Assembly (NCBI GenBank): GCA_918807975.1
Contig: OU964921.1
Coordinates: 7,969,498 to 8,033,497, forward strand
Origin: Aplidium turbinatum
Taxonomy: Eukaryota > Chordata > Ascidiacea > Aplousobranchia > Polyclinidae
DNA: 64,000 bases
Direction of reading: 5' to 3'
The notes below the pieces were generated by a model. The model ran no database searches. It saw nothing but the letters and a program-made list of their open reading frames with translations, and was not told where the DNA came from. Positions 52,675-63,148 of the stretch are shown piece by piece (positions within the stretch are counted from its first letter, which is position 1; each line of letters begins with the position of its first letter). Made by a program: the position numbers and the translations under genes.

Positions 52675-53483
52675 CACTAACGTACGCAGGGGGGGGCCAT
52701 TGGGCCATGACCCCCCTTCCCTTAAAAATGTTTTAGTAGTTAACGACGTAGATTACGGCATTTAATATGTTTTGCATTGCTCTATCAAAGCAATTAACAA
52801 TATAGACTAAGCCAATACAAAATACATGGCCCAACCCACCTACCCCACCCCAGGTATGCCACTGTAGCATAGTGTTCTGTAAGCCTATTATAGTGAGAAA
52901 GAAATGGATAAAGTCTAAACTAAAACCATACTGGGATATCATGAAAACGTCTGAGATATCAATGGCCAGTGGCGTAGCCAAGGAAGGGTTGGGGGTTACA
53001 AACCCCTTTGGCACACGTGTGACGTCACGATATTGAGAATGATGCTTTCAGTCTAAAAAAAACTTGCCTAATGTTAAACAAAACTGCATTAAAAGAGCAA
53101 GTTTTACCAATACCAAACATTCAAACATCTCAGCCAGGAATTAACAACAAGAAAACATAGAGACTTAGCTTTATTTTCGAAAAATGCTGAAGAAAACATG
53201 ATCTCATCCTTGTGCTATTCCACCGGACAGCACCATTTTACAGGAATATTCATATCCACATTTTTTGTTGAAAATGCTCTCAGAATGCACCAAATTCAAA
53301 GCATTTTTCAAAAATTTCTGCGGGAGGCCCCAAAGACCCCCCGCCGCTGGGTGTCGTCTTAGGCGAAAACGCCGTCGGGCTTCGCCCGCCGGTCGCCAAA
53401 TCCCCCCCTCTTTCAAAATTTCTGACTACGCTACTCTCAATGCCCCCCCCCCCCCCCTTCACAAAATCCTGCGTACGCCACTG
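52675..53483. mobile_element. hAT MITE, GCGTACGCAGG termini, containing another MITE
   Basis: Left CACTAACGTACGCAGGGGGG and right CCTGCGTACGCCACTG are inverted (the left end has drifted); flanks are GTGGTATG on both sides (52667-52674, 53484-53491). It lies inside an LTR remnant and holds the CAGTGGCGTAGCC MITE. Confidence 0.82.
52967..53436 (+). mobile_element. CAGTGGCGTAGCCAAGG hAT MITE, copy nested at third level
   Basis: 470 bp from CAGTGGCGTAGCCAAGG to CTACGCTACTC; flanks TCAATGGC and TCAATGCC (7 of 8). Shares TGACGTCACGATATTGAGAA, GACAGCACCATTTTACAG and CCCGCCGCTGGGTGTCG with the copies at 58521 and about 8985. Confidence 0.85.
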
Positions 53484-53799
53484 GTGGTATGCACCAAGTC
53501 CTGCTGCAATAGTTACGAACCACTCACAGCCACAGGGCGTCACGACGTGATCAAGCGCATGTGACTGGGAGCAATGCACTAACACTAAGGCAATAATCAT
53601 AACGCAAAACTAACGTTACTGCACGATATCAGTCCTTCCTTATAAATTAATACTTAGCAATAGAAATAAGACATCATGGTACTTCATCATAAACTTATAC
53701 CTACACGACACACGATTTTGTTCAAAAACATTAGCCTATATAGCTAAAGGAGGGTGATGCTATAACCAAGCAATCACAACTTAATAACAAACACATCAA

Positions 53800-54200
53800 T
53801 ATATGGTGCTTTTAACAGATTATTTTAATTCTTCTTATTTTTCTGACTTTATTCCCACTTCAAGTGGGGTCGCCGGTCAATATTGTAGTCCTCCACATCA
53901 CTCCACTCCACAGCAGCATCTTCCTCCTTCACTCCCACAATTTCTATATTTTCTGCCACACAATCTCTCCATCTCCTTTTCGGCCTTCCTCGCTTTCTTT
54001 TACCAACTTCCAATTAACTTATTCTTCTTCCGACATAATCTTCGTCTCTTCTTACACCATTCAAAGCGTGTATCTCTCAACTTGTATTCTAGCTTTCCAA
54101 CCTGGATGCGTTCTCTGATGATTTCATTCATTACTTTGTCCTTCTTTGTCAACCCCAGAGAACATAAACAGATCATGGTAATCATGATCATATTACATTT
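53800..54200 (-). mobile_element. LINE 3' end, RTE-like terminal coding
   Basis: Minus-strand text LTKKDKVMNEIIRERIQVGK and EYKLRDTRFEWC (54165-54070), then in other frames an RRGRPKK-like lysine/arginine stretch and DPT at the end, follows the C-terminal pattern of widespread non-LTR polymerases (TKKDKxRNExIR, RWxGHVxRR, GRPKxRWxD, WRxLTxxGDP). Frame changes split it. Confidence 0.7.
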
Positions 54201-54347
54201 AGGGTCAGATTAGGGTCGATTGAAAAGCCTAACTATAGCCTACATGTTGTGTATCAATTCAGACGTCGCAAAATTTTATCATTTGATGTTGTGAATTGTG
54301 ATCCGTAACTTTACATTGCAAAAAGTCCAGAAAGGGTTGAATTAAAT

Positions 54348-54566
54348 TAGGGATGTCCAAAGTCCGGCCCGTGGGCCAACTCCGGCCAACGAGACGTTTT
54401 TGTATGGCCCGCGCCTGTTATTGTACAATGTGTTATTTTTGGCCTGCAGACACACAAAAATCATATAAATTCAACATGCAGTTTTCAGAAAAATTATTGT
54501 GGCTGTTGGCCCGCGAACTCTTATTATCAAATCTGGCTCGCGTGGGAAAAAGTTTGGACACTCCTG
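54348..54566. mobile_element. hAT MITE, CAGGGATGTCCAAA termini
   Basis: TAGGGATGTCCAAAGTCCGG and AAAAGTTTGGACACTCCTG are inverted, with AATTAAAT on both sides (54340-54347, 54567-54574). GGCCCGTGGGCC and GGCCCGCG sub-terminal words. 219 bp, non-coding. Confidence 0.88.
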
Positions 54567-54599
54567 AATTAAATGCTTGGTTGAACTATTTTCGTTGAT

Positions 54600-55130
54600 T
54601 GTAGGCCTATTGTGTGTTTACAAAGCTTTCTAGACAAAATAGTTTGCCTAATTGGCATTTTTGCTGCAAGTGTAATCCAGTTTGATGATTTTCAAATTGA
54701 ACGAAGTTCTTTTCATGCTGAGGAAAGTAGGCTAATTTTAGCTTAACACGAACATGCAACGCAAGATACAAATTAGTTATACATTTGCTAAAAAATATTA
54801 TGGGGCCCATTTTTCGTATTGTTTCCCGACCAGTGCTGACTTCTCTCGGAGGCCCTGTTTGCATCTCCTGCTTTTCCGTTGATAATTCATCTAGCCTTTT
54901 CTTCACCCATTATAGCAAAGATAAGAATATAAATATCCTTATGTTAAATTGTTTTCCCTAATTTCAATTTTTACACCCCTGACACATTTTTGGTCGTAAC
55001 TTTTTCCCCCCAAGGTAAAAAAAATGACAAAACCCATCATTGAAAAGCTGATACGTATAACCCGACACCACCTGCTGATATTATAGCATCAGTTTGTTTG
55101 TTATTAGTTATGCCATGTTAGACTGTCACA
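54600..55130. other. No gene recognised; one short unassigned minus-strand frame
   Basis: A minus-strand stretch at 54800-54906 (KKRLDELSTEKQEMQTGPPR, EVSTGRETIRKMGP) has protein-like composition but no recognised family or clear splice sites. Confidence 0.25.
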
Positions 55131-55964
55131 ACTAGGGGAAGGTCTGCTGGACCTGCGAGCCACTTTTTTCTTTTAGATGCATATCTTCTACGTTTCTCAA
55201 TATTTTTCTCTAAAAATTGGTTTTGCAATGCCTTGTATTGCTACCTACTCTACAGCAAAAGCACAAGTTATTATTTCAGCGAATGTTTAATGTACGCTCA
55301 AAAACATAAACACGCGCCAAGTGGCTTATCGCACCCCACATGTGGGGAGCGATAAGCCACAATTGCGATAAGCCAAAAAATGTAGTATTTTAGCAAAGAA
55401 ATCACTTCGCCATATCAAAAATACAATTCTAAAACATAGTTGTATTATTTATGTGTGAAATCAATCTTCAAGCCAGCTTCCAAGCTTTAAATTTTGAAAT
55501 AAGCGATGGAGAATTTTCAAATGATTCCTTGGGATGAGTTATCAGAATTTTCATGTGAAATAGCATAATTAATAGTTGCAAACGAAACAAAAGTCAGAAT
55601 TGTGATATACCCTAATGGAAAGGTGTGAAAACAAAAAAATGATGTCATATGACACTTTAACATCTACTATCACAGGCACTTGTCATGGCTTGTAGGTCCC
55701 AACACAAGGTGACTCAAGGCTCCCTACCTGATCGTTCAGAAATGAAACAATAGCTGGAAAAAAACTAACATAGCTATCTAAAAAACTTTCAGCTTAATCT
55801 CATCATAAATGCATCACCTACCACTACAAAAAAGTTCATGAACATTTCTTGCATAACAAATGAGTTATTTTAAAACACATTCAGCCAAAAAAATTTACTT
55901 TTTTAACACAAAACCTATAAATCCTCTTTGCACCTTCATTTTTAGTACAATTTTGACCAAAGGA

Positions 55965-57545
55965 TTGTGGAAAAACGTTTTTGGGCCACGGACCACTATT
56001 TGTGAATCTGTTTATTCGCGGACCCCCAATACAAAGGTAAAAATGAATAAAACCGAATTTTGTTTATTTAAAAAATTGACAACATCAATGGGACGGATGG
56101 GATTGCTTCTTATTGCATAAGTCATCAATTCTCGGAGTTATTTGTGAAAGGCAAACTCGTAAGTCAGGGTCCACGGAAAGTCTGGTTCTTCTTCGCGTCC
56201 TGGCAGATCAGTCTTTGTAACAACAAAAGGGTTCAAAATCCAGTCAAAATTTTCATATGTCTCTTTTAAAAAGTACTTCTTGAAATGTGCAGAAAGCTAT
56301 TCTAAATGTTGTGTAACGTCAGAGAAAATCAACTCTGTATTAATTAAGGATTTGTTGGTCATGTAGTCACACAGAACAGGAAACATATCCACAACATTAT
56401 CATTTATCCTTGTTTTCCATGAGTTAAGTTTTTTATGAATGCTGTTATTTTGTTTTGAGTAAATAAAATATTCGCATCTCTTCCCTGAAGTGACAAGTTC
56501 AATTGGTTTAGAACAGGGCTATTCAACTGGCGGACTGCGGTCCGAATCCGGACCTTCTGGGTGTTGAAGGTGGACCTCGGGCTTCTGGAAGAATAACATC
56601 ATTGCCACATTTTAGGGCTTCTTTAAACCGATTTCCGTTAGGGAAAAGCAATTTTTTGTGATTATCCAAGGAGCTGGTGGCTTCGCCCCCAGACCCCCAA
56701 CGCTTTGCCGTCTTCTCTGATGTACGATCCACACAGCTACACTACAAAAAAACACAATAATTTTTTTCTTGTATGATTTCTTTGTTTGTGTCAGACTAAT
56801 ATCCAAGTCGTGTTACATAGCCTACTACCTGAAAAGTATTTCGGTGCTCGTAGGCTACTTGTTGTTTAAGTTTCCTGGTTGCATATGAAATATTCACCGG
56901 ATCGCAAAAATATTCAACTTGTCAAAATGGACCTTTGCTAACATTAGTTGAGTAGCCCTGGTTTAGAAGGTTAAAAATGCCTGCCAGGTATATGCATTAT
57001 GCAAGTTTCCCAAGCCAAATTTCGTCGGCTGCCAGTGAAGCCATCAAGTCAGTATTGTGCGTTTGCAGGAAAACTAAAAGCTCCTCTCGCAGTTCAAATA
57101 GACGTTCTACAAGTTTTACTAGTAGCCTAGTCCAGTTTTAATCAGGTGATGTCCCCGTTACTGAGGGTGGTCGGATTCACCTCCAAGTGCCGCAATCGCC
57201 TTCACACCCTGCCTCCACATCAATCTGTCTAACGCGTCCTCTCTTGTCAAGACCACCTATCTGCTTTCTTTCTCAACTTGCCTTTTCCACGTTTTCTTGA
57301 GAATGTTAAATACGAGAATTTTTCGTAAACAACTTTTTAACTGCAACGAAGGTGCAACAAGTATGATTTACGATACTGGATAGAAAAATCTTTCGAAATC
57401 ATTTAAGTTCTAAAGAACTGCGGCAATTATCTTTGACAGGGCACGTAGGCTACTGTACAACGTATGTGTGACTTTCTAATTTCTAGTCATTTCGCCACGG
57501 ACCACCTGTGCAGTCGTCGCGGACCACAGTTTGGGAAACCCTGGG
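55965..57545 (-). mobile_element. hAT transposon remnant (ZBED/SCAND3-type) inside the TA-flanked element
   Basis: The right end GTTTGGGAAACCCTGG reads in reverse as CAGGGTTTCCCAAAC. Minus-strand pieces LNSWKTRINDNVVDMFPVLC (near 56400), LSAHFKKYFLKETYENFDWI and LNPFVV (near 56280) match the hAT order HLxxLxxxFxxYFP...WIxNPF. The left boundary near 55965 is uncertain (GGCCACGGACCACTA is sub-terminal). Frame breaks and a nested MITE make it inactive. Confidence 0.65.
56514..56960. mobile_element. hAT MITE, CAGGGCTATTCAACTGG termini
   Basis: 447 bp from CAGGGCTATTCAACTGG to TTGAGTAGCCCTG, flanked by GTTTAGAA (56506-56513, 56961-56968). It interrupts the surrounding hAT remnant and so is younger. 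Confidence 0.88.
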
Positions 57546-58374
57546 GTAGACTGCTGTGTAATAAAGCTTAGAGTTATTTTTTAGTTAAATTTGTAACATC
57601 ATCTGGTGCACTCCTCAGCACAGCATCTTGAATGTTTCCCCTGTTTGTTTTTCTTTGATATATACATGGCATTGTATTTAACTGACCAAGCAATATATTT
57701 GAAAAGGTAACCTGTACATCAATTGTAGCTTTAACATGAAAAGGAAAGAAAAAAACAAGATAATTAGCTGGCTTGACCTGATCAGCTGTCTTAACTTATT
57801 TACTGGGGTAAGTTGAGCAACTGCTCGAGTTACCTAAGAGCAATTGCTCAACTTACCCCATGTCCAACATTTTTTTTAAAGTTAATTTTTTCAAAAACTG
57901 CTAGAAAACTATATTGCATTATTGGCTACAAGCCGAGGCAGATGTAACGTCTACCTTAATTGCAAAACGAATTTCATCTATCTCTACAAATAATTCAATA
58001 AACAGAAATTTCTGGCGCTGCCAAATATATATATTTACATCTAAGCACCTAAACTCAAAAAAGTGCAACCATTCCTAAACAAAGCTTCCAGTTGTTTAGA
58101 TCGATACAGTGGTTTAAAAGGCATTATGGGTAAAATAACTTGGTGATGGAAAAATTCGTTTCAGCTTTTCCGTTTTCCCGGAACTAGGGGTTGCTCAACT
58201 TACCCCATTGCTCAACTCACCCCACCTTCCCCTAGGCTAAGTATGGTGTGCCTGCTGAGGGTTTGGGTGTGTGGACGGCTCCCGGAGCGGACGCACTAGT
58301 GCTGAGACATGAAACAAATCCATTTCATATGGAAAATTGTAAACCTGCAAAATGTAGTGGTATCCATCTTGAAC

Positions 58375-58455
58375 TCTGAGGGTTGCGCGAAAAAAAATAA
58401 AAAAAATAAAACGCAAATAACTGCTGGCGTAATATTTTATGCGCAAATGTTTTAT
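58375..58455 (+). repeat. Dispersed repeat shared with 17620-17735
   Basis: Same ACGCAAATAACTGCTGGCGT core followed by AATATTTTATGCGCAAATGTTT, preceded by an A-rich run. Lies just outside the TA-flanked element. Confidence 0.6.
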
Positions 58456-58520
58456 AGGGTCAGTGATTCGGAATGGCTTCATCAACTGGCACACCTCCAG
58501 TTATTTTAGGTATGTGGAGC

Positions 58521-58993
58521 CAGTGGCGTAGCCAAGGGGGGTGGGTTTGGGGTTACAACCCCCCTTTTGGCACGCGTGTGACGTCACGATATTGAGAATG
58601 ATGCTTTAAGTCTCTTTATGCTTGAGAATGATGCTTTTAGTCTAAAAAAAGATTGCCTAATTTTAAACAAAACTGTATAACGAGCGAGTTTTGCCAATAA
58701 CAAACATTTAAACATCTCAGCCAGGAATTAGCAACAAGAAAATATAAAGACTTAGCTTTATTTTCGAAAAATGCTGAAGAAAACATGATCTTATCCTTTT
58801 GCTATGCCACCGGACAGCGCCATTTTACAGTAATATTCATACCCACATTATTGTTGAAAATGCTCTCTGAATGCACCAAATTCAATGTAATTTTTCAAAA
58901 TTTTATGGGGGAGGTACCCCATGGGGGAGGTCCCCCCCCGCCGCTGGGTCGTCAAAGTCCCCTCTCCTTTCAAAATTCCTGGCTACGCTACTG
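58521..58993 (+). mobile_element. CAGTGGCGTAGCCAAGG hAT MITE, best-bounded copy
   Basis: 473 bp from CAGTGGCGTAGCCAAGGGGG to TGGCTACGCTACTG; perfect 8-bp flanks TGTGGAGC (58513-58520, 58994-59001). Non-coding. An internal tandem duplication around GAGAATGATGCTTT (58595-58640) distinguishes it from the 53-kb copy. Confidence 0.9.
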
Positions 58994-59037
58994 TGTGGAG
59001 CCGTCTAGTGCTTTTAACTAATTTATCTGCTAAGTGC

Positions 59038-59685
59038 CAGTAGCGCACCCAGAAAAAAATTTAGGGGGGGGCTAGTTCAGAAATGTTGGCCGAGTGATTT
59101 GCGACAATAGTGACAGTAGGGCAATGCCCATCCCTTTTATTAATATTTAAAGACACTCACGGCCCACAACCCACCGGTTGCCGATACATCAGGATTCGTT
59201 CTCTCAATCAGATTAGAAGTTGGCCTAGTGAACCCCATGCTATTAGAATCATCAGCACTCTTATCCCTACGTCTACTCTCGCAATCTTCTATAGATCTCG
59301 ACTTTTTCGTCATGTATGACAAAATTACCTCTACGAAATCGGAGTGTCTAGGAGCTGACTTTGTTCAGCCCCCATCTTATGGAGATGCCTCAACGTGGTG
59401 TAGAGGTGAACCCAGGCTGAAAACTAGGCTCATTCCTAGCAACTTCTGGGGCTAATAGACACACGTAAAAGTCCCCAACGGCAATCTCTTTTTGGCGGAA
59501 GAGGGCAATGTCTGACGGGCAGGCATCCTGTAAGGCGGGCCTCAATGAACAGAGCACCCGGCAGCCCGTTGCAACCGGTTCCCCTGAATCTGCACGTTCC
59601 GATTTTATTGGACCGCAGTGGACATGGAGCTGGCCAAGAGTGTGTGCGTAGCCCTCGCGTAGTCACGACCACCTTAAACAACCAC
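59038..59685. other. Unassigned region with a hAT end and possible LINE 5' sequence
   Basis: CAGTAGCGCACCCAGAAAAA at 59038 resembles a hAT terminus without partner. 59380-59660 (GCCTCAACGTGGTGTAGAGG, GCAATGTCTGACGGGCAGGC) is GC-richer than its surroundings and looks like a retroelement 5' region, but no protein is recognised. Confidence 0.3.
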
Positions 59686-59762
59686 ACAAGCGGGGGGTCT
59701 GGGGTCTCCCCAAGAAATTTTTGAAAAACACTTCCAATTTGGTGCGCTCTGAGAGCATTTCC

Positions 59763-59797
<35 letters not shown>
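59685..59797 (-). repeat. MITE fragment and (GA)n microsatellite
   Basis: 59690-59765 is the reverse of the GCTCTCAGAATGCACCAAAT to CCCGCCGC block of the CAGTGGCGTAGCC MITE. It runs into about 15 GA units at 59767-59796. Confidence 0.75.
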
Positions 59798-59798
<1 letters not shown>

Positions 59799-59799
59799 T

Positions 59800-60390
59800 T
59801 TTATTTTGTCTGTTGCGACAATAGTACGGTACAATTATACACAATACGAATAAAATAGTACCATAGCTATCTAAATACCACAACAGGCAGGAAGCAGCGA
59901 AAGACTATATCAGTCATCGAGTCAGCTGCTTCCCAGTTCTTAATGTGACAAATGTCAAGCATCGGCAAATTACGTTGAAACAAGATAGGCTGATGTTTAG
60001 TAATATTAATGAAAAAAAGAAATCATGTGCTGCTGCGATCCTCAAGTGAATTCATGTGGTTTTATTCAAATATAAACTTTATTCCGGGTGATTAAAAATA
60101 AAAGGAGATAAAAAAATTTATGTGAAAACAGTACAAAAATAGGGCTACAATTACAATCAATTCAATTTATTTTTCATTAATGGCGCGAACATGTAGAGAA
60201 CGATAAAGTAAACACACGAATTTTACACCAACAAAAGAAAAAGATGACACAACCAAAAGGTTTAAAATATGCATCAATAAAACAGTGTTTGAAAAACATA
60301 ATCTTAAAAATGCACAGCCACCAAACCTAGAAAAGAAAGCGAAAAAAGAAAACTTTTATTTCGTCGATTGTAAAATAGACCTACAATTAA
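59800..60390. other. No gene recognised
   Basis: AT-rich sequence with no supported coding or terminal repeats. Confidence 0.35.
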
Positions 60391-60400
60391 CACTTGTAAG

Positions 60401-61569
60401 CAGGGATGCCAGCGACAAATTTCCAATAAACTTAGATTGTGTGCTAAAAAAAACCCAGATGAGGCAAAAAAAACCCAGGTCCAGAAAATATGTAGTAAAG
60501 CGGTTAAAAAAACCTGCGTGTGCTTTCAGCACCATTTTAAATCATTACACAGAAAAGCCTCAGAAAGCTACAAATAGTGACACGTATAATCGTATATATA
60601 ATTATGCAATATACGGTGCATGCTTATGTTGGTATGGTAGTTAATATATATGTAATATAACTATATACAAAAACAAGAGCTTGGTAGGCCTATATGGGCT
60701 CACAGCAAAAATTTTCGTTCAAAATTGCCTTTATGGTAAAGCGTCTAGCTAGCAAGGTTCAGTGTGTGTTTAACCAAAATTTCTAAAACTGACTAGATGT
60801 ATGAGTGTACTGTATAGGCTAGCCATTAAGGTTAGTTTTGACTTTTGAACTAAACTTTTTGCTGTGTGAGTCGTAGACTGCGGCTGAGAAGAATCATCAT
60901 GCCTGCTTACAGTTTGGTGTGCAACTATGATAACTTGGTTTTTAGCAATAAACCCTGCATAGCCTTTTTCATTTGAACATAATGTTGAAAAGAATAACTC
61001 AAATTCACAATACATAAATGTTCAGTAACACAAATACTACTCCAATTTTTAGTCATCCACATTTTCATAAAGTTGGATCATTTCTTCCTTCCTTCCATCC
61101 TGTACCTCACTGACTGCAGTAGCTGATGCAAAAAACATTACTGGTACCTTATCATTTTTTGTGTCGGCTGCATAGCCGAGTGGTGAGAGCCCTGAAAGGG
61201 CAATCGAAGGGCCGCCGGTTCGACACCGCTCAAGAGCATGCGGCTGTGTCTTTGGCAGGACACTTAAAGACATGCCTGAAGGTGGACATGAAGATTGACT
61301 TCCTTGCCTTCCCGTCCACTTAATCTAAATCTTCAACCACCAGGTGTAGCCTAAGCCTGGATACCACAAACAAACATCATTTTTGTGTTGCAGTGTGGAC
61401 CATTTATCGAAGATCCCAGTGTCTTAATACCGTGCAAGCTCTGTATAATACAAAGTTTAAAAACCAAAAAAACCTAGATTTACCTAAATTTGAAATAAAA
61501 AAACTTAAAACCCAGATGTGGTCAAAAAAACCCAGATCTAGGTGGAAAAACCAAGCTCTGGCATCCTTG
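60401..61569. mobile_element. hAT-type element, CAGGGATGCCAG termini, hosting a SINE
   Basis: Left CAGGGATGCCAGCGAC and right GCTCTGGCATCCTTG are inverted; perfect CTTGTAAG flanks (60393-60400, 61570-61577). AAAAAAACCCAGATG-type repeats lie next to both ends. No transposase recognised. A tRNA-derived SINE sits at about 61160-61330. Confidence 0.85.
61160..61330 (+). repeat. tRNA-derived SINE, family C
   Basis: GGCTGCATAGCCGAGTGGTG (A box TAGCCGAGTGG) and CCGCCGGTTCGACACC (B box GGTTCGACACC) at tRNA spacing, followed by a non-tRNA body (GGCAGGACACTTAAAGACAT, GACTTCCTTGCCTTCCCG). The head resembles a Leu/Ser tRNA. Differs from families A and B. Confidence 0.65.
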
Positions 61570-61579
61570 CTTGTAAGAG

Positions 61580-63130
61580 CAACAAGGGCGATTTGACACA
61601 AAAGAAATTCAAAAAGTGACAAGTTTCCTGAAGTTTTTACTTTGAGAGTCTCGCATTCAAAACTTGGTTGTGATGTCATAAAAGACTCAGAAAAATAAAA
61701 ATTGCAGGAAACCGGCTCAGTGTGACCATAGATATCTTACATAGTGTGACCATGCGGATTCAGAAAAAAGTAAATAAAAATAAAGATATAATTAAGCATA
61801 ATATAATAAAGACATACTACTTTCTGTTCAAATCAACTTTGTTCAATGAATTTCACTTTCCAAAAGCTTTACAAAAGTTACAAGTGAAATAATTTTATGG
61901 CGATTTAAATTATAAATGCAATTATATTTCCACCAAAAAGGTAGTGATAAAAAGCAACAACAAAAAAAATGTAGTCAAAAGCAAATTAACGAGAACGATT
62001 GTAGTTGCAACAATTTGTATAAAACAATAAAGCTGCAGATGTAAAATAATTTTGATGATACGAACTTTAGTACAAAAAAAAAGATCTGGCAGCACTATTT
62101 CTAAAAATATAGTTAGGCTACCATTCAACATATAATTTAATGAGCAATTTGACGACAAAAATAACTAATTTGCACAATTTAAAGTTGTATTTTAAGGATA
62201 AATAATCACATCTTAGTTCAACACAAGCAGTTTTTTTTTTATTTGACCGAATTTTCATTGGAAAGCCTACTTCTTGTCTTCTCTTTTTTTCACATTTTTC
62301 TGACATTCCACTTCGTAATTTCCTTGCAAACGTTTGAAGAAGATGAAATTGTAATTTTTCCTTTATATTTTCTTGAGTTTAGCTTATCTCCAGGTCCTAA
62401 ATTTCCACAAATCCAGTTTTTAAACTTGGACCTGGAGAGCAAAAATCTTGCTTCCGACATCCAAAAAGCGCGGGAAAAAAAAAAAAAAAAAAGTCAAAAA
62501 TAAATCAAAAATAAATCAAATCAAAAACAAATCAAAAATAAAAATCTGTCAAATTGTGCTTCGCCTATGTCGTGATCATACATCCATTTAATGTTTAGAA
62601 GTCATGAACAATCTTAATTTTAACGTTGCAGGACCAAAATCCTGTGTTAGACATGGAATAATAGTTGTCTAAATGTTTAATTCGTCATGAATGTTCATTC
62701 TCAGATATTCAGTTAAGCCTACATTACAAAAACTAACACTTAGGCCTAAACATTACAACCGCAAGCAATTTGTACAAAAAGCTGGATAAGTTTGCCTCCT
62801 GCGTATAGAAGCTTAACAAACTAAATATTGCATCCGCACCTGAACGTTCATTGGCGAAGTAACGTTAGGCCTATATCAACGCTGTAAAAAGGGCAAAGGC
62901 ATGACTATGAAAGCTAGTACAGTAGGCTAAAGTACATGGCGAGGAGACATCAAAAAACAGCAACAAGCTTTTTGGCATTATGATGCTGTGCGTGTAGCGT
63001 GACGAGAGACCATTCTGACGAGTTAGTCTAGTCGCTCTAGCGAATGTACGCATTGACGTCACTGGGAAAGCACAACTAACCTACCATAACCATAACACAT
63101 CTGATTGGCTAAGCAGCTGGTGACGTTTTG
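61580..63130. other. AT-rich region without a recognised gene
   Basis: Contains A-rich tandem AAAAATAAATC units at about 62495-62540 and an inverted pair CTCCAGGTCCTAAATTT / AAACTTGGACCTGGAG around 62390-62440. No exon supported. Confidence 0.35.
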
Positions 63131-63148
63131 CAAAACGAGTGATGATTG

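Larger units (their letters stand above)
52590..53640. repeat. Gypsy LTR remnant split by a hAT element
   Basis: CAAGTCCTGCTGC through AACGCAAAACTAACGTTACT (53492-53620) matches the LTR at 1866-2092. The left part (before 52675) is less clear. No internal retrotransposon region is attached here, so it is probably a solo or partial LTR fossil. Confidence 0.6.
55133..58234. mobile_element. TA-flanked DNA transposon, GGGGAAGG termini, with nested hAT elements
   Basis: TAGGGGAAGGTCTGC at the left is inverted against CACCTTCCCCTA at the right, with TA at both borders, as in Tc1/mariner-type elements. Near the right end GGGGTAAGTTGAGCA and TTGCTCAACTTACCCC occur in several orientations (57805-57865, 58185-58225). 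A GCGATAAGCCAC repeat with GCACCCCACATGTGGGGAGC hairpin is at 55325-55375. No mariner transposase is recognised; about half the length is a hAT remnant. Confidence 0.6.

Noticed and set aside
53803-54213. 136-residue plus-strand frame rich in Phe, Ser and His
   Set aside because: It is antisense to LINE C-terminal coding on the minus strand.
60285-60644. 119-residue lysine-rich open frame
   Set aside because: It crosses the left terminus of a bounded hAT element and its lysine and asparagine content follows A-rich sequence.
61160-61230. tRNA-Leu/Ser gene
   Set aside because: Good Pol III boxes but followed by a SINE body and lying within a hAT element.
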